DNA of 64,000 bases from Modicisalibacter muralis (GCF_900102945.1 NZ_FNGI01000013.1:56537-120536); one strand, 5' to 3'. Shown: positions 41,729-52,986, counted from the stretch's first letter. Made by a program: numbers and translations. Notes: generated from the sequence alone by a model not told the origin.

Positions 41729-41756
41729 CTTATACATTTCCCTGGGTGACTGACAA
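41729..41756 (-). promoter_or_regulatory. Candidate bamA promoter
   Basis: Minus strand TTGTCA, 16-bp spacer, TATAAG, each matching consensus at five of six bases. About 45 bp upstream of the bamA ATG. Confidence 0.55.
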
Positions 41757-41834
41757 GGCCAAGCATGGCGCCTGTCAGTGCATCGCCTCGGGACGAGAGG
41801 CGCCGATGGCGCCGTTATGGGATGCGCTTGCCGA

Positions 41835-41850
41835 GTCCGTCGCGACGGAC
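41835..41850. repeat. Perfect 16-bp palindrome after rseP
   Basis: GTCCGTCGCGACGGAC, two bases beyond the rseP stop in the 170-bp rseP-bamA gap. It can form a 6-bp stem with a CGCG loop. No T run follows; role unknown. Confidence 0.5.
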
Positions 41851-41852
41851 CG

Positions 41853-43205
41853 CTACAAGCGCATCAGGTCGAAATACAGCGCCATCAGCATCAATGTGCC
41901 GACCAGCGCCATGCCGATACGCAACCCCACGGCCTGCGCCGTTGCGGAAACCGGGCGCCCGCGTATGGCTTCGATCAGGTAGTAAGCCAGATGGCCACCG
42001 TCGAGTACCGGAATCGGCAGCAGATTGAGTACGCCGAGACTGATCGACAAATAGGCCATGAAGCTGATGAAGCTCTCCAGCCCGCTGCGCGCCGTGTCGC
42101 CGGCGATCCGGGCGATGGTGATCGGCCCCGACAGATTGGAGGGCGAAATCAGGCCGGTCAGCATCTTGCGGATCGAATCCAGTGTCAGCACGGTCATTTC
42201 CGCGGTGCGCGACAGCGACTGTCCCAGCGCCGCCAGCGGCCCATAATGGATCTCGCGACGGTACTCCTCTGGCCAGCTCACCGGCTCGGCCCCGGCGCCG
42301 ATATAGCCGATGGTCGCGCCATTCTCCTCGCGACTCGCCGGGGTCAGGGTCACTTCACGCATCTCGCCATCGCGCTCGATGCGCAGCGTCAACGGCTCGC
42401 CGGGACTGCCACGCACCAGCCCGACGAAGGCCATCCAGTCGGTCAGCGGCCGGCCATTGACCGCCACGACATGATCGCCGGGCTCGAGACCCGCCCGCGC
42501 AGCGACTTCGCCCTCGAGCACCCGTCCCAGCGTCGCCGGTATTTCCGGGCGCCACGGCGTCACCCCCAGCGTCGCAAGCGGTTGCGGTGGGTCCTGGCGT
42601 ACCAGCCAGTCCGCCACCGGGACCTGAAAGTCGCGCGGCGCACCCGCCTGACCATCGCGCGCCGTCACGCTCAAGGCTCCGCTGTGCCCGATGGCCGCAA
42701 TCAGCTCGAGGTTGATCTGTTCCCAGGTAGGGGTGCGATCGCCCTGGACCGCGACGATCTCCTGGCCACGCGACAGACCGGCCTGGGCCGCCGGCGAACC
42801 CGGCGCCACCTCGCCGATCACCGGCGCCACGCTGGTGGTGCCGACGACGAACAGCAGCCAATAACCAAACACCGCCAGCAGGAAGTTGGCCAGTGGCCCG
42901 GCGACGACGATCGCGATGCGCGACCAGACCCCCTGGCGGTTGAAGGCGCGATGCTGCTCCTCGGGCGCCACCGGCGCCTCGCGCTCATCGAGCATCTTGA
43001 CATAGCCACCCAGCGGGATGGCGGCGACTGCGAACTCGGTACCATGCCGATCGAAACGCGACCACAGCGGCTTGCCGAAACCCACCGAGAAACGCAACAC
43101 CTTGACGCCACAGCGACGCGCCACCCAGAAATGGCCGAATTCATGAAAGGTGATCAACAGGCCCAACACCACGATGACCGCCAGCAGGTTCTGAATGACA
43201 TCCAT
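41853..43205 (-). CDS. rseP: RIP zinc metalloprotease RseP
   Basis: 450 residues. Site-2 intramembrane protease that cuts RseA and signal-peptide remnants. HEFGH (residues about 20-24) in the first membrane helix is the HExxH motif, and IPVLDGGHLAYYLIEAIRG near the C-terminus is the LDG motif. Two PDZ domains lie between (about residues 105-290). The order uppS-cdsA-dxr-rseP-bamA is conserved. Confidence 0.97.
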   Translation of the reverse strand: MDVIQNLLAVIVVLGLLITFHEFGHFWVARRCGVKVLRFSVGFGKPLWSRFDRHGTEFAVAAIPLGGYVKMLDEREAPVAPEEQHRAFNRQGVWSRIAIVVAGPLANFLLAVFGYWLLFVVGTTSVAPVIGEVAPGSPAAQAGLSRGQEIVAVQGDRTPTWEQINLELIAAIGHSGALSVTARDGQAGAPRDFQVPVADWLVRQDPPQPLATLGVTPWRPEIPATLGRVLEGEVAARAGLEPGDHVVAVNGRPLTDWMAFVGLVRGSPGEPLTLRIERDGEMREVTLTPASREENGATIGYIGAGAEPVSWPEEYRREIHYGPLAALGQSLSRTAEMTVLTLDSIRKMLTGLISPSNLSGPITIARIAGDTARSGLESFISFMAYLSISLGVLNLLPIPVLDGGHLAYYLIEAIRGRPVSATAQAVGLRIGMALVGTLMLMALYFDLMRL

Positions 43206-43223
43206 CGCTACCCCCTCCCGGCG

Positions 43224-44423
43224 TCAGCGCGTCAATTGCCGCATGGCGACGCGTCGCGCCCGTGCGTCTTCGTGGAGAATCGCATCCAGCTCGTTGGCGG
43301 GATGCACATCACAGGCGTCGAGCACCGCTTCAACGACGCGGGCAATATCGCCAAAACCCAGGCGCCCGTCGAGAAACGCATCGACGGCGACCTCATTGGC
43401 GGCATTGAGCAATGCCGGCGCGGTACCACCGGCGTGCATCGCCTCGCGAGCCAATCGCAGGCAGGGAAATACCGCCTCATCGGGCGCCTCGAAGTCGAGA
43501 CGCGCGACGCTGAACAGGTCGAGGTATTCGACACCCGCGTCGATACGCTCGGGCCAGGCCAGGCCGTAGGCGATCGGCGTGCGCATGTCAGGGTTGCCCA
43601 ACTGGGCGATCACCGAGCCATCGCTGTAAGCCGCCATGGAGTGAATCACGCTCTGCGGGTGCACGACCACTTGAATCTGCTCCGGCCGCGCATCGAACAA
43701 CCAGCAGGCTTCGATCAATTCGAGCCCCTTGTTCATCAGCGTAGCGCTATCCACCGAAATCTTGCGGCCCATCGACCAGTTGGGATGCGCACAGGCCTGG
43801 GCCGGGGTGATCTCGGCCAACTGCTCGGCGCGCCAGCCGCGAAACGGGCCACCCGAGGCGGTCAACAGCAACTGGGTCACGCCGATGTCGTTCAGCCTGC
43901 CGCGATGCTCGGCGGGAAGGCATTGATAGATGGCGTTATGCTCGGAGTCGATGGGCAGCAACAGGCTCTTGTGTCGCACCACTTCCTCCATGAACAACGC
44001 GCCGGACATCACCAGCGCCTCCTTGTTGGCCAGCAACACGCGCTTGCCGGCGCACACCGCCGCCAGTGTCGGCAACAGCCCGGCGGCACCGACGATGGCC
44101 GCCATGACCACATCCACTTCGCTGGCTTCGGCCGCCTCGACCAGTGCCGCCTCGCCCGAACCAACCTCGGTGGCGACGCCGGCGCGGCCCAGTTCGTCGC
44201 GCAGCCAAGCGGCATCGCGCTCGTCGGCCAGCACTGCGACGGCGGGGCGATGCACCAGACACTGGTCGCGCAGCGCCTCGCGCCGGGTAGAGGCGGTCAG
44301 CGCATGCAGCCGGTAGCGCTCGGGATGGCGGGCGATCACGTCCAGCGTGCTGGTGCCGATGGAACCGGTCGCACCGAGCACCGTCACCGTCTGGCGCCCG
44401 CGTGGCGTGGGAATGTCGGTCAT
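43224..44423 (-). CDS. dxr: 1-deoxy-D-xylulose 5-phosphate reductoisomerase
   Basis: 399 residues. Second step of the MEP isoprenoid pathway. NADPH-binding [46 protein letters not shown] and the SGGPFRGW flexible loop over the active site are present. Start taken at ATG with GAGGAGG five bases upstream; a GTG one codon earlier is too close to it. Confidence 0.97.
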   Translation of the reverse strand: MTDIPTPRGRQTVTVLGATGSIGTSTLDVIARHPERYRLHALTASTRREALRDQCLVHRPAVAVLADERDAAWLRDELGRAGVATEVGSGEAALVEAAEASEVDVVMAAIVGAAGLLPTLAAVCAGKRVLLANKEALVMSGALFMEEVVRHKSLLLPIDSEHNAIYQCLPAEHRGRLNDIGVTQLLLTASGGPFRGWRAEQLAEITPAQACAHPNWSMGRKISVDSATLMNKGLELIEACWLFDARPEQIQVVVHPQSVIHSMAAYSDGSVIAQLGNPDMRTPIAYGLAWPERIDAGVEYLDLFSVARLDFEAPDEAVFPCLRLAREAMHAGGTAPALLNAANEVAVDAFLDGRLGFGDIARVVEAVLDACDVHPANELDAILHEDARARRVAMRQLTR

Positions 44424-44433
44424 CACGGCCTCC

Positions 44434-45231
44434 TCAGCTCCACAGCCTGAACAGCGCGAACATCGGTACCGCAGCGGTCAAGCTGTCGATGCGATCGAGC
44501 ACGCCGCCATGGCCCGGCAATAGATCGCCGGAATCCTTGAGGCCACGCAGGCGCTTGAGCATGCTCTCGAACAGATCGCCCAATACCGATATCAGCGCGA
44601 CCAGCAGCGTCGCCAACATCAACCAGACCCATTCAACCGCCACCAGTTCCGCCCAGCCGGAAAAAGCCAGCGCCAGTAACGCCACCGCAACCATGCCACC
44701 GTATACGCCTTCCCAGGACTTGCCCGGACTGACACGCGGCGCCAGCTTGCGCCGCCCGAAGCGGCGTCCGGCAAAATAGGCGCCGATGTCGGCCAGCCAC
44801 ACCAGCAGCAGCACATACAGCAGCCATTCGATGCCGCTCGCGCGCAGTTGGATGAAGCCCACCCAGCACGGCAACAGCACCCACAACCCCATCGCCAGCC
44901 GCATCGGCGGCGCATGCCATTGTTCGCGACACTCGGGATAACGCGCCACCCAATAGAAATTGACCAACCAGCCGATGCCGCTCAACCACAGCGGCCAGGC
45001 CGCGTGCGCGGCGCCACTAAGCCAGCCGATCACCATCAACACGGCCAGGGTCAGCACATAGCCCAGACGCGCGGCGGTACGCTCGAAACCGGCCAGATTG
45101 GCCCATTCCCAGGCGCTCAGCAGCACCACGGCGCCAGTGAACAGGGCAAAGGCGCTTCCCGTCAGACCGAACAGACCGGCCACTACCAGCGGGATCAGGA
45201 TCGCGGCGGTCACCACGCGCTGTCTAAGCAC
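44434..45231 (-). CDS. cdsA: Phosphatidate cytidylyltransferase
   Basis: 265 residues, GTG start overlapping the uppS stop by 8 bp. About seven hydrophobic segments. Signature near the C-terminus: [19 protein letters not shown] and [14 protein letters not shown]. Makes CDP-diacylglycerol for phospholipid synthesis at the inner membrane. Confidence 0.96.
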   Translation of the reverse strand: MLRQRVVTAAILIPLVVAGLFGLTGSAFALFTGAVVLLSAWEWANLAGFERTAARLGYVLTLAVLMVIGWLSGAAHAAWPLWLSGIGWLVNFYWVARYPECREQWHAPPMRLAMGLWVLLPCWVGFIQLRASGIEWLLYVLLLVWLADIGAYFAGRRFGRRKLAPRVSPGKSWEGVYGGMVAVALLALAFSGWAELVAVEWVWLMLATLLVALISVLGDLFESMLKRLRGLKDSGDLLPGHGGVLDRIDSLTAAVPMFALFRLWS

Positions 45232-45967
45232 CGTGGGCCTCGATCTGTTCCCGAGTCAGGCCGAAACGTCGTTCACGCTGGCAAAAGTCGTCGATCGCCT
45301 CATCGAAAGCCTCGGCACCGAAATCGGGCCACATCAACGGCGAGAAATACAGCTCGGAATAGGTCAGTTGCCAGAGCAGGAAATTGGAGATGCGCTGTTC
45401 GCCGCTGGTGCGAATACACAGATCGACCGGTGGGGCGCTGGCCTGGCCGATGTCATCGTCCAGTGCCTGCTCGTCGATCTCCTCCGGCGTCAATTCGCCG
45501 GCCTCGACCCGCGCCGCTAGACGCCGCGCGGCCATGGCGATGTCCCAGCGCCCGCCATAGTTGGCGGCGATCATCAGATGCAGCCCCTGATTGGCGCGCG
45601 TCAGTTCCTCGGCGCGCGCGATGTGCTGCTGAATCGTCGTCGAGAAGCCTTCGCGCTCGCCGATGATCGTCAGTCGAATGTCGTGCTGGTGAAGCTTTTT
45701 GACTTCGCGCTTGAGCGCCATCAGGAATAGCTCCATCAGCGCATTGACCTCGCCCGCCGGGCGCTGCCAGTTCTCGCTGGAGAAGGCGAACAGGGTCAGC
45801 GTCTCGACGCCGCGTTCGGCGGCGCGACGAATCACCGCGCGCACCGATTCGACACCCGCGCGATGGCCGCGCACGCCGGACAGACCATGCGATCTGGCCC
45901 AACGGTTGTTACCGTCCATGATGATGGCCACGTGACGCGGCACTTTGGGGGACTGCGGTGACGTCAT
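45224..45967 (-). CDS. uppS: Undecaprenyl diphosphate synthase
   Basis: 247 residues. cis-prenyltransferase that makes the C55 carrier lipid precursor for peptidoglycan. HVAIIMDGNNRWARSHG carries the catalytic Asp; GHRAGVESVRAVIRRA, FAFSSENWQRP and the C-terminal RTSGEQRISNFLLWQ are diagnostic. Confidence 0.97.
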   Translation of the reverse strand: MTSPQSPKVPRHVAIIMDGNNRWARSHGLSGVRGHRAGVESVRAVIRRAAERGVETLTLFAFSSENWQRPAGEVNALMELFLMALKREVKKLHQHDIRLTIIGEREGFSTTIQQHIARAEELTRANQGLHLMIAANYGGRWDIAMAARRLAARVEAGELTPEEIDEQALDDDIGQASAPPVDLCIRTSGEQRISNFLLWQLTYSELYFSPLMWPDFGAEAFDEAIDDFCQRERRFGLTREQIEAHGA

Positions 45968-46033
45968 GGTGTCTCGCGTGGAGGAGTGGTTACGGACGAC
46001 GCCGCCGCCGCCCGCTACCGCCGGAAAATACCC

Positions 46034-46591
46034 TCAGACCTGCATCAGGTCATGTTCCTTGGCTTCCAGCAGCTTGTCGATCTCGGCGATATACTTATCG
46101 GTCAGCTTCTGAATCGCCTCCTCGGCACCATGCTCCTCGTCCTCGCTGATTTCCTTTTCCTTGAGCAAGGCCTTGACGTCGCTGTTGGCATCGCGGCGCA
46201 CATTGCGCACGGCCACTCGCGCATTCTCGGCTTCGCCACGCGCCTGCTTGGTGTAATTCTTGCGCGTTTCCTCGGTCAGCATCGGCATCGGCACGCGAAT
46301 CACCGAGCCCGCCGTGGCCGGGTTGAGGCCCAGGTCCGAGGTCATGATCGCCTTCTCCACCTTGGGCACCATGGACTTCTCCCACGGCACCACGGCCAGC
46401 GTGCGGGCGTCTTCGACGTTGATGCTGGCGACCTGGTTGAGCGGCATCTGCGAGCCATAATATTCCACGCTCACCGCATCGAGGATGCTGGGGTGGGCAC
46501 GCCCGGTACGGATCTTGTGGAAGTTGGCCTGCAGCGCATCCAGGCTCTTCTTCATACGTGTTTCGGCGTCTTTCTTGATATCGTTGATCAC
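46034..46591 (-). CDS. frr: Ribosome recycling factor
   Basis: 185 residues, GTG start. Almost entirely helical with the family pattern [31 protein letters not shown] and [20 protein letters not shown]. Splits post-termination ribosomes with EF-G. It lies 4 bp after pyrH. Confidence 0.97.
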   Translation of the reverse strand: MINDIKKDAETRMKKSLDALQANFHKIRTGRAHPSILDAVSVEYYGSQMPLNQVASINVEDARTLAVVPWEKSMVPKVEKAIMTSDLGLNPATAGSVIRVPMPMLTEETRKNYTKQARGEAENARVAVRNVRRDANSDVKALLKEKEISEDEEHGAEEAIQKLTDKYIAEIDKLLEAKEHDLMQV

Positions 46592-46595
46592 GGTT

Positions 46596-47357
46596 TCAGC
46601 CTCTATCTATCAGCGTGCCTTCCTTGCCGCCCACGACCAGGTTCAGCAGTGCGCCGGGCTTGGTCATGTCGAATACGCGAACCGGCATAGCATGGTCCCG
46701 CACCAGGCAGATGGCGGTCAAATCCATCACCCCCAACTTCTGGTCGAGAACCTCGTCATAACCCAGGTGATCGTACTTGACGGCGTCGGCATGTTTCACC
46801 GGGTCCTTGTCGTAGACACCGTCGACCTTGGTCGCCTTGACCACGACATCGGCATCGATCTCGATACCGCGCAGGCAGGCGGCAGAATCGGTGGTGAAGA
46901 ACGGATTGCCGGTGCCGGCGGAAAAGATCACCACGTCACCGGAGGTCAGGTAACGAATGCCGGTACGCCGGTCATAATGCTCGACCACGCCACTCATGGG
47001 AATCGCCGACATCACTCGCGAGCGAATGTTCGAGCGCTCCAGGGCGTCGCGCATGGCCAAGGCATTCATCACCGTGGCCAGCATGCCCATATGATCGCCG
47101 GTCACCCGATCCATGCCCGCCGCGTGCAGAGCGGCACCGCGAAACAGGTTGCCCCCGCCGACGACGATGCCCACCTGAACGCCAATGCCGACCAACTGGC
47201 CGATCTCCAGCGCCATGCGATCGAGCACCTTGGGATCGATGCCGAATTCGCCGTCGCCCATCAGCGCCTCGCCCGACAGCTTGAGCAAAATGCGCTTGTA
47301 CTTCGATTTTGCACCGCGCTCTTGAGGTTTGTCATTACGCTCGGGAGTGACAGGCAT
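46596..47357 (-). CDS. pyrH: Uridylate kinase
   Basis: 253 residues. Amino acid kinase fold: [45 protein letters not shown] and [15 protein letters not shown] are typical. Phosphorylates UMP to UDP. Start at [12 protein letters not shown] with GGAG upstream; the N-terminal 20 residues are polar and not conserved, so MAL-type later starts cannot be ruled out but none is seen. Confidence 0.96.
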   Translation of the reverse strand: MPVTPERNDKPQERGAKSKYKRILLKLSGEALMGDGEFGIDPKVLDRMALEIGQLVGIGVQVGIVVGGGNLFRGAALHAAGMDRVTGDHMGMLATVMNALAMRDALERSNIRSRVMSAIPMSGVVEHYDRRTGIRYLTSGDVVIFSAGTGNPFFTTDSAACLRGIEIDADVVVKATKVDGVYDKDPVKHADAVKYDHLGYDEVLDQKLGVMDLTAICLVRDHAMPVRVFDMTKPGALLNLVVGGKEGTLIDRG

Positions 47358-47466
47358 GCGTGAATCTCCAGATGACGGCGGATGGGGTGGCCGGCAGGTT
47401 CGCCGGCTGGATACACAATGGCGTGCGCTCTCGCGCACGCCATCTCGCTAACCGGAAGCTAGGACC

Positions 47467-48336
47467 TCAGCTACGGCGAGCCTGTTCCATGACTTCCTTG
47501 GCAAAATCGACTTCTTCCTTCTCGATGCCCTCGCCCACCTCGAAACGCGTGAAACCAAGCACCTCGCCACCGCCTGCCTTGACGTAATCGGCCACGGTGG
47601 TGTTGGGGTCCTTGACGAAGGGCTGCTCGGTCAGGCTGTTCTCGGCCAGGTACTTCTTGAGACGCCCCTGGACCATCTTTTCGGCGATCTGCTCCGGCTT
47701 GCCAGCCATGTCCGGCTGCGCCAGGATGATCGCCTTCTCGTTGTCGAGCTGTTCCTGCGGCATGTCGCCGGGGCGCGCCACGGCCGGGTTGATCGCCGCG
47801 ACGTGCATGGCGACATCCTTGGCCACTTCGGCGCTACCGCCGGTAAGCTGGACCAGCACGCCGATACGTCCGCCGTGGACGTATTCGCCCACCACGCCAC
47901 CTGCCGGTGCATCGATCACTGCCGCGCGACGCACGGAAATGTTCTCGCCGATCTTCTGCACGAGCTGCTCGCGGGTCTCTTCCATGCCATCGGCCATGAC
48001 CGCGGCGACGTCTTCGGATTTGCTCTCGAAGACCTTGGCCAGCACCTTCTCGGCGAAGCCCTTGAAGTTGTCGTCACGCGAGACGAAATCGGTCTCGGAA
48101 TTGATCTCGAGCATCACGCCGTAGCTGCCATCGTCGGCCACACGCGTCAAGACGGCGCCCTCGGCGGCGGTACGGCCGGCCTTCTTGGCGGCCTTGAGAC
48201 CGGAATTCTTGCGTAGATCCTCGATGGCCCTGTCGATATCGCCATCGGCTTCGGTGAGTGCCTTCTTGCACTCCATCATGCCGAGCCCGGTACGCTCGCG
48301 CAGTTCCTTGACCAGAGATGCGCTGATAGCTGCCAT
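47467..48336 (-). CDS. tsf: Elongation factor Ts
   Basis: 289 residues. Nucleotide exchange factor for EF-Tu. UBA-like start [27 protein letters not shown], then the core TDFV motif in [13 protein letters not shown], which contacts EF-Tu. Separated from rpsB by a hairpin. Confidence 0.97.
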   Translation of the reverse strand: MAAISASLVKELRERTGLGMMECKKALTEADGDIDRAIEDLRKNSGLKAAKKAGRTAAEGAVLTRVADDGSYGVMLEINSETDFVSRDDNFKGFAEKVLAKVFESKSEDVAAVMADGMEETREQLVQKIGENISVRRAAVIDAPAGGVVGEYVHGGRIGVLVQLTGGSAEVAKDVAMHVAAINPAVARPGDMPQEQLDNEKAIILAQPDMAGKPEQIAEKMVQGRLKKYLAENSLTEQPFVKDPNTTVADYVKAGGGEVLGFTRFEVGEGIEKEEVDFAKEVMEQARRS

Positions 48337-48410
48337 GGTAATAAACCTCTGAATGTTTCGACGTCGGTTATGCAAAGATGCGCCGCCCTGTGTACCCGGC
48401 TAGCGAGACA

Positions 48411-48430
48411 AAGGGGGCCAAGGCCCCCTT
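48411..48430 (-). terminator. Intercistronic hairpin between rpsB and tsf
   Basis: Perfect 9-bp stem AAGGGGGCC/GGCCCCCTT with a 2-base centre, followed on the minus strand by TGTCTCG after a short T tract. Probably a partial terminator that lowers tsf relative to rpsB, as in E. coli. Confidence 0.7.
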
Positions 48431-48458
48431 ATTGACGATCAGGACGGGCGCGACGATA

Positions 48459-49190
48459 TCACTCGGCGACTTCGTTGCCCTCGGCCACTTCGACGAACTC
48501 GTCGGGGCGGCCTTCCTTCGCCTTGGCGCAAGCGTTGGCGATGGCCTGCACGTATATCTGGATGGCGCGGATCGAGTCGTCGTTGCCGGGAATGACGTAA
48601 TCGACGCCATCCGGATTGGAGTTGGTGTCGACCACGCCAATCACCGGAATACCCAGCTTGTTAGCTTCGTTGATGGCGATACGCTCATGATCGACATCGA
48701 CCACGAACAGCGCGTCCGGCAGGCCGCCCATGTTCTTGATGCCACCGACGCTACGCTCGAGCTTGTCCTGCTCGCGGGTCGCCATCAGGACTTCTTTCTT
48801 GGTCAGCTTCTCGAAGGTGCCGTCTTCGTGCATCGACTCGAGCTCGCGCAGACGCTTGATCGACACGCGAATGGTCTTGTAGTTGGTCAGCATGCCGCCC
48901 AACCAGCGATGGTTGACGAACGGCTGACCCACGCGATTGGCTTCTTCCTTGATGATCTTGCTGGCGGAACGCTTGGTGCCGACGAACATGATCTTGTTGT
49001 TGGAAGCGGCCATCTTCTCGACCACCGCGATGGCGTCGTTCAGCGCCGGCAGGGTGTGCTCGAGGTTGATGATGTGAATCTTGTTGCGGGCGCCGAAGAT
49101 GTACTTGCTCATCTTCGGGTTCCAGTACTTGGTCTGGTGACCGAAGTGGGCGCCTGCTTTCAGCAGGTCACGCATATTGACTTGTGCCAT
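48459..49190 (-). CDS. rpsB: 30S ribosomal protein S2
   Basis: 243 residues. Start chosen at [19 protein letters not shown], with GGAG upstream. [20 protein letters not shown] and the C-terminal [23 protein letters not shown] region are diagnostic (only parts are quoted). First gene of rpsB-tsf-pyrH-frr; divergent from map. Confidence 0.98.
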   Translation of the reverse strand: MAQVNMRDLLKAGAHFGHQTKYWNPKMSKYIFGARNKIHIINLEHTLPALNDAIAVVEKMAASNNKIMFVGTKRSASKIIKEEANRVGQPFVNHRWLGGMLTNYKTIRVSIKRLRELESMHEDGTFEKLTKKEVLMATREQDKLERSVGGIKNMGGLPDALFVVDVDHERIAINEANKLGIPVIGVVDTNSNPDGVDYVIPGNDDSIRAIQIYVQAIANACAKAKEGRPDEFVEVAEGNEVAE

Positions 49191-49492
49191 GGATAACTCC
49201 TGGTGCATCGGGTTAGGCCTCCACGCACCCCATGGATCCGACCGCGAGATCGACCTCGAAAGGCGAATCGTCGACGGCACCCGGGACCATGTGACGGTGC
49301 ATGTGTGTTTTCAAGGCGTTAAGCTCATTGACGCCTTCCGCGATTGCCGAACGCCACGACGCAGCGTGCGGATTGCAGGAAAGCGCGCGGCTTTATACCA
49401 TATAATGGTGCCAAGATGAAGCCGACCGTCGCGGTTCTTCCGCTCCATGCCCGCGCTGCTGGCCGGCTCGCCATTCCCATAATCGAGACTTC
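49191..49492. promoter_or_regulatory. Divergent rpsB/map promoter region
   Basis: 302 bp without a gene. It holds an AT-rich near-palindrome, ACCATATAATGGT, with TATAAT at 49401-49406 on the plus strand and TATAAA at 49392-49397 on the minus strand, so map and rpsB probably share overlapping promoters. The long rpsB leader (about 200 nt) leaves room for S2 autoregulation. Confidence 0.5.
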
Positions 49493-50284
49493 ATGAACGT
49501 TCCCATCAAAACGCCCCTCGAGATCGACAAGATGCGCGAAGCCGGTCGTCAGGCCGCCGCCGTGTTCGACATGATCACTCCCCACGTCCAGGCGGGTGTC
49601 AGCACCGGCGAACTAGACCGGCTGTGTCATGAATTCATCGTCGACGAGCTGGGCTCGGTGCCCGCGCCGCTCAACTATCATGGCTTTCCCAAGTCGATCT
49701 GCACCTCGATCAACCACGTGGTGTGCCACGGCATTCCCGACGCCGGCAAGAAGCTGAAGAACGGCGATATCATGAATATCGATGTCACCGTCAAGACCGC
49801 CGACGGCTATCATGGCGACGCCAGCAAGATGTTCATCATCGGCGAGAGCATCCAGGGCGAGCGGCTGTGCCGGATCACCCAGGAGTGCCTGTACCGGAGC
49901 ATGGCCGAGGTACGCCCCGGCGCCCGGCTGTCCACCCTGGCCAAGGTCATCCAGCGTCACGCCGAAGCCAACGGCTACTCGGTGGTGCGCGATTTCTGCG
50001 GTCACGGCATCGGCGCGGTGTTCCACGAGGACCCGCAGGTGCTGCATTACGATGGCTACGCCCCCGAAGCCGATATCCAACTCGCCGAAGGCATGTGTTT
50101 CACCATCGAGCCGATGATCAACGCCGGCGGTTATCGCACCAAGGTGCTGCGCGACGGCTGGACCGCGGTGACCCGCGACAAGAGCCTCTCCGCGCAGTGG
50201 GAACACACCCTGCTGGTCACTGCCACGGGGGTCGAGGTGTTGACCGCGCGTGGCGAGGAAGACCTATCCTTCCTCGACGCCTGA
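49493..50284 (+). CDS. map: Methionine aminopeptidase type I
   Basis: 263 residues. Removes N-terminal Met. Metal ligands are visible in NIDVTVKTADGYHGDASKMF (two Asp), CGHGIGAVFHEDPQV (His), CFTIEPMI (Glu) and QWEHTLLVT (Glu). glnD begins 1 bp after the stop. Confidence 0.98.
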   Translation: MNVPIKTPLEIDKMREAGRQAAAVFDMITPHVQAGVSTGELDRLCHEFIVDELGSVPAPLNYHGFPKSICTSINHVVCHGIPDAGKKLKNGDIMNIDVTVKTADGYHGDASKMFIIGESIQGERLCRITQECLYRSMAEVRPGARLSTLAKVIQRHAEANGYSVVRDFCGHGIGAVFHEDPQVLHYDGYAPEADIQLAEGMCFTIEPMINAGGYRTKVLRDGWTAVTRDKSLSAQWEHTLLVTATGVEVLTARGEEDLSFLDA

Positions 50285-50285
50285 C

Positions 50286-52961
50286 ATGCTCCTGCACCAT
50301 TATCGTTTCGCGCCCGACGCCACACTGTTCGATGCCGAGGCCTTTAGCGACGAACTTGCCAGCAGCCACGCGCCGATTGCGCTGTTCAAGCAGGCACTGA
50401 GCGATATTCAGCAGCGCCTCGATGCGCGCTTTCATGGCGGCGCCGACATCCGCGACCTGGTCCACGGCCGCGCCTGGTGCCTGGACCGATTGCTCGAAGC
50501 CGCCTGGTCGCGCCATGCCTGGCCCGACGCTGGCGTCGCCCTGCTTGCCGTCGGCGGTTATGGGCGTGGCGAGCTGCACCCACATTCGGATATCGACCTG
50601 CTGCTGCTGCTCGAACACGACGACGACACGCCCTATCGCGAACCGCTGACCGCCTTTATCACCTTCTTGTGGGATATCGGCCTGGAGATCGGTCACAGCG
50701 TGCGTTCGCTGGCCGACTGCGAGCGCGAGGCCAGAGCCGATGTCACGGTGATCACCAACCTGATCGAGACGCGCACCCTGGCGGGCCCGGAAGCGCTGCG
50801 CAAGGCCATGCGCGAGCGTCTGTCGAGCCAGCGCATGTGGCCGTCGGATCGCTTCTTCGAGGCCAAATGGCAGGAGCAGATCGCCCGCCACTACAAGCAC
50901 AACAACTCCGAATACCATCTCGAACCCAACATCAAGAGCTCGCCGGGCGGGTTGCGCGACATTCAGATGATCGGCTGGGTGGCCAAGCGCCATTTCGGCC
51001 CGCTGCGCTACGAGGACGTGGTCGCGCAAGGCTTCATGAACGACCCCGAGCTGCTGATTCTCAGTCAGGGCCAGGCGTTTTTGTGGCAGGTGCGCTACGC
51101 CCTGCACATGCTCACCGGGCGCGCCGAGGATCGCCTGCTGTTCGATCACCAGCGCGCCATCGCCGAGTTGTTCGGCTTTCGCGACACCCCCGAGCGCCTC
51201 GCCGTCGAGCAGTTCATGAAGCGTTACTATCGCCATGTCACCGCCCTGGCGGGGCTCAACGACATGCTGCTGCAGCACTTCGACGAGATGATCCTGCGCG
51301 CCGACGAAGTACTCGAGACACGCCCGCTCAACGCCCGCTTCGAAATCAAGGGTGGCTACATCCAGGCCCGCGACACGCGCGTCTTCCAGCGCCGCCCCGC
51401 CGCGCTGCTCGAACTGTTCCTGCTGATGGCCCAGCACCCCGAGATCGAGGGCGTGCGCGCCGAGACCATTCGCCTGATTCGCGATCACCGCCACCAGATC
51501 GACGACGCCTTTCGCGACGACTTGCGCCATCAGAGCCTGTTCATGGAACTGCTGCGCTGCGGCGGCAACGTCGCCCGCCAGCTACGGCGCATGAACCGCT
51601 ACGGCGTGCTCGGCAAGTACCTGCCCGAATTCGGCCAGGCGGTGGGGCTGATGCAGCACGACCTGTTCCATATCTATACCGTCGACGCCCACACCCTGCG
51701 CCTGTTGAAGTTCATTCAGCATTTCCGTGGTCCCGAGAGCCGCGAGGAATTCCCCGTCGCCGCCGCCCTGATTCAGCAATTGCCCAAGCTGGAGCTTTTG
51801 TGGATCGCCGGGCTCTATCACGATATCGGCAAGGGCCGAGGCGGCAACCATTCGCTGCTCGGCGCCCGCGACGCCGCCGAGTTCTGCGAGCGTCACGGCC
51901 TGTCACCGCGCGATACGCGGCTGGTCGTGTGGTTGGTCGAGTACCATCTGCTGATGTCGAAGACCGCCCAGAAGCGCGATATCTCCGACCCCGACGTGAT
52001 CCGCGAATTCGCCGCGCAGATGCGCGACGAGGTGCACCTCGACTATCTCTACGTGCTCACCGTGGCCGACATCAACGCCACCAATCCCTCGCTATGGAAC
52101 GGCTGGCGCGCCGCACTGCTGCGCCAGTTGCATGGCGAGACCAAGCGCGCACTGCGTCGTGGCCTGGAAAACCCCATCGATCGTGACGACTGGGTCAACG
52201 AGACCCGCGCCGAGGCGCTGGCCCTGCTGCGCACGGTGGGTGCCGATGTCGCACGCGTCGAGCGATTGTGGGACACCCTCGGCGACGACTACTTCGTGCA
52301 ATACGCGCCCAGTGAAATCGTCTGGCAGACCCAGGGCATTCTCGCCCACGGTGGTTCCCAGCTACCGCTGGTGCTGATCAGCGCCCCGGCCGCGGACACC
52401 AGCGAAGGCGGCACCAAGGTGTTCATTCATACCCGCTCGGTGGACGACCTGTTCGCCGCCAGCGCGGCGGCCATGGACCAGATGGACCTGTCGATCCACG
52501 ATGCGCGCATCGCCACCTCGAGCAACGACTGGACGCTCAACACCTTCATCGTGCTCGATGACGACGACGAGCCGATTCGCGATCCGGGCCGCCTCGAGCG
52601 CATCCGACGCCACCTGGTAGAGGAACTCGACGACCCCGACGACTACCCGTGGATCGTCAGCCGCCACACGCCACGCCAGCTCAAGCACTTCCGCGTACCC
52701 ACCCAGGTGCTGATCGAACAGGATCCGGCCAACGAGCGCACCGTGCTCGAGCTGATCGCCCCCGACCGCCCCGGCCTGCTGGCCCGTGTGGGTCGCATCT
52801 TCATGGAGCAGGACATCGCCCTGTCGGCGGCCAAGATCGCCACCCTGGGCGAGCGCGTCGAGGACGTGTTCTTCATTACCGACAAGAACGGTGCGCCGCT
52901 GACCGATGTCACGCGCCAATCGCAACTGCGCGAACGGCTGTGCGAAGTGCTCAGCGTTTGA
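50286..52961 (+). CDS. glnD: PII uridylyltransferase / uridylyl-removing enzyme
   Basis: 891 residues. Senses glutamine and modifies PII. Nucleotidyltransferase domain with GGYGRGELHPHSDIDLL (about residues 92-110), HD hydrolase domain with YHDIGKGRGGNHSLLGA (about residue 515), and two C-terminal ACT domains, the last with LIAPDRPGLLARVGRIFMEQ. Start taken at MLLHHYRF, right after map; a 12-residue upstream extension overlaps map. Confidence 0.96.
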   Translation: MLLHHYRFAPDATLFDAEAFSDELASSHAPIALFKQALSDIQQRLDARFHGGADIRDLVHGRAWCLDRLLEAAWSRHAWPDAGVALLAVGGYGRGELHPHSDIDLLLLLEHDDDTPYREPLTAFITFLWDIGLEIGHSVRSLADCEREARADVTVITNLIETRTLAGPEALRKAMRERLSSQRMWPSDRFFEAKWQEQIARHYKHNNSEYHLEPNIKSSPGGLRDIQMIGWVAKRHFGPLRYEDVVAQGFMNDPELLILSQGQAFLWQVRYALHMLTGRAEDRLLFDHQRAIAELFGFRDTPERLAVEQFMKRYYRHVTALAGLNDMLLQHFDEMILRADEVLETRPLNARFEIKGGYIQARDTRVFQRRPAALLELFLLMAQHPEIEGVRAETIRLIRDHRHQIDDAFRDDLRHQSLFMELLRCGGNVARQLRRMNRYGVLGKYLPEFGQAVGLMQHDLFHIYTVDAHTLRLLKFIQHFRGPESREEFPVAAALIQQLPKLELLWIAGLYHDIGKGRGGNHSLLGARDAAEFCERHGLSPRDTRLVVWLVEYHLLMSKTAQKRDISDPDVIREFAAQMRDEVHLDYLYVLTVADINATNPSLWNGWRAALLRQLHGETKRALRRGLENPIDRDDWVNETRAEALALLRTVGADVARVERLWDTLGDDYFVQYAPSEIVWQTQGILAHGGSQLPLVLISAPAADTSEGGTKVFIHTRSVDDLFAASAAAMDQMDLSIHDARIATSSNDWTLNTFIVLDDDDEPIRDPGRLERIRRHLVEELDDPDDYPWIVSRHTPRQLKHFRVPTQVLIEQDPANERTVLELIAPDRPGLLARVGRIFMEQDIALSAAKIATLGERVEDVFFITDKNGAPLTDVTRQSQLRERLCEVLSV

Positions 52962-52986
52962 GCCACCCCGGCGGCTTCCCTATAAT
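52958..52986 (+). promoter_or_regulatory. Candidate dapC promoter
   Basis: TTGAGC, 17-bp spacer, TATAAT, overlapping the end of glnD and about 78 bp before the dapC ATG. Confidence 0.5.

Noticed and set aside
41778..44450. 890-codon plus-strand open frame
   Set aside because: Antisense shadow of rseP and dxr, with no family-like motifs.
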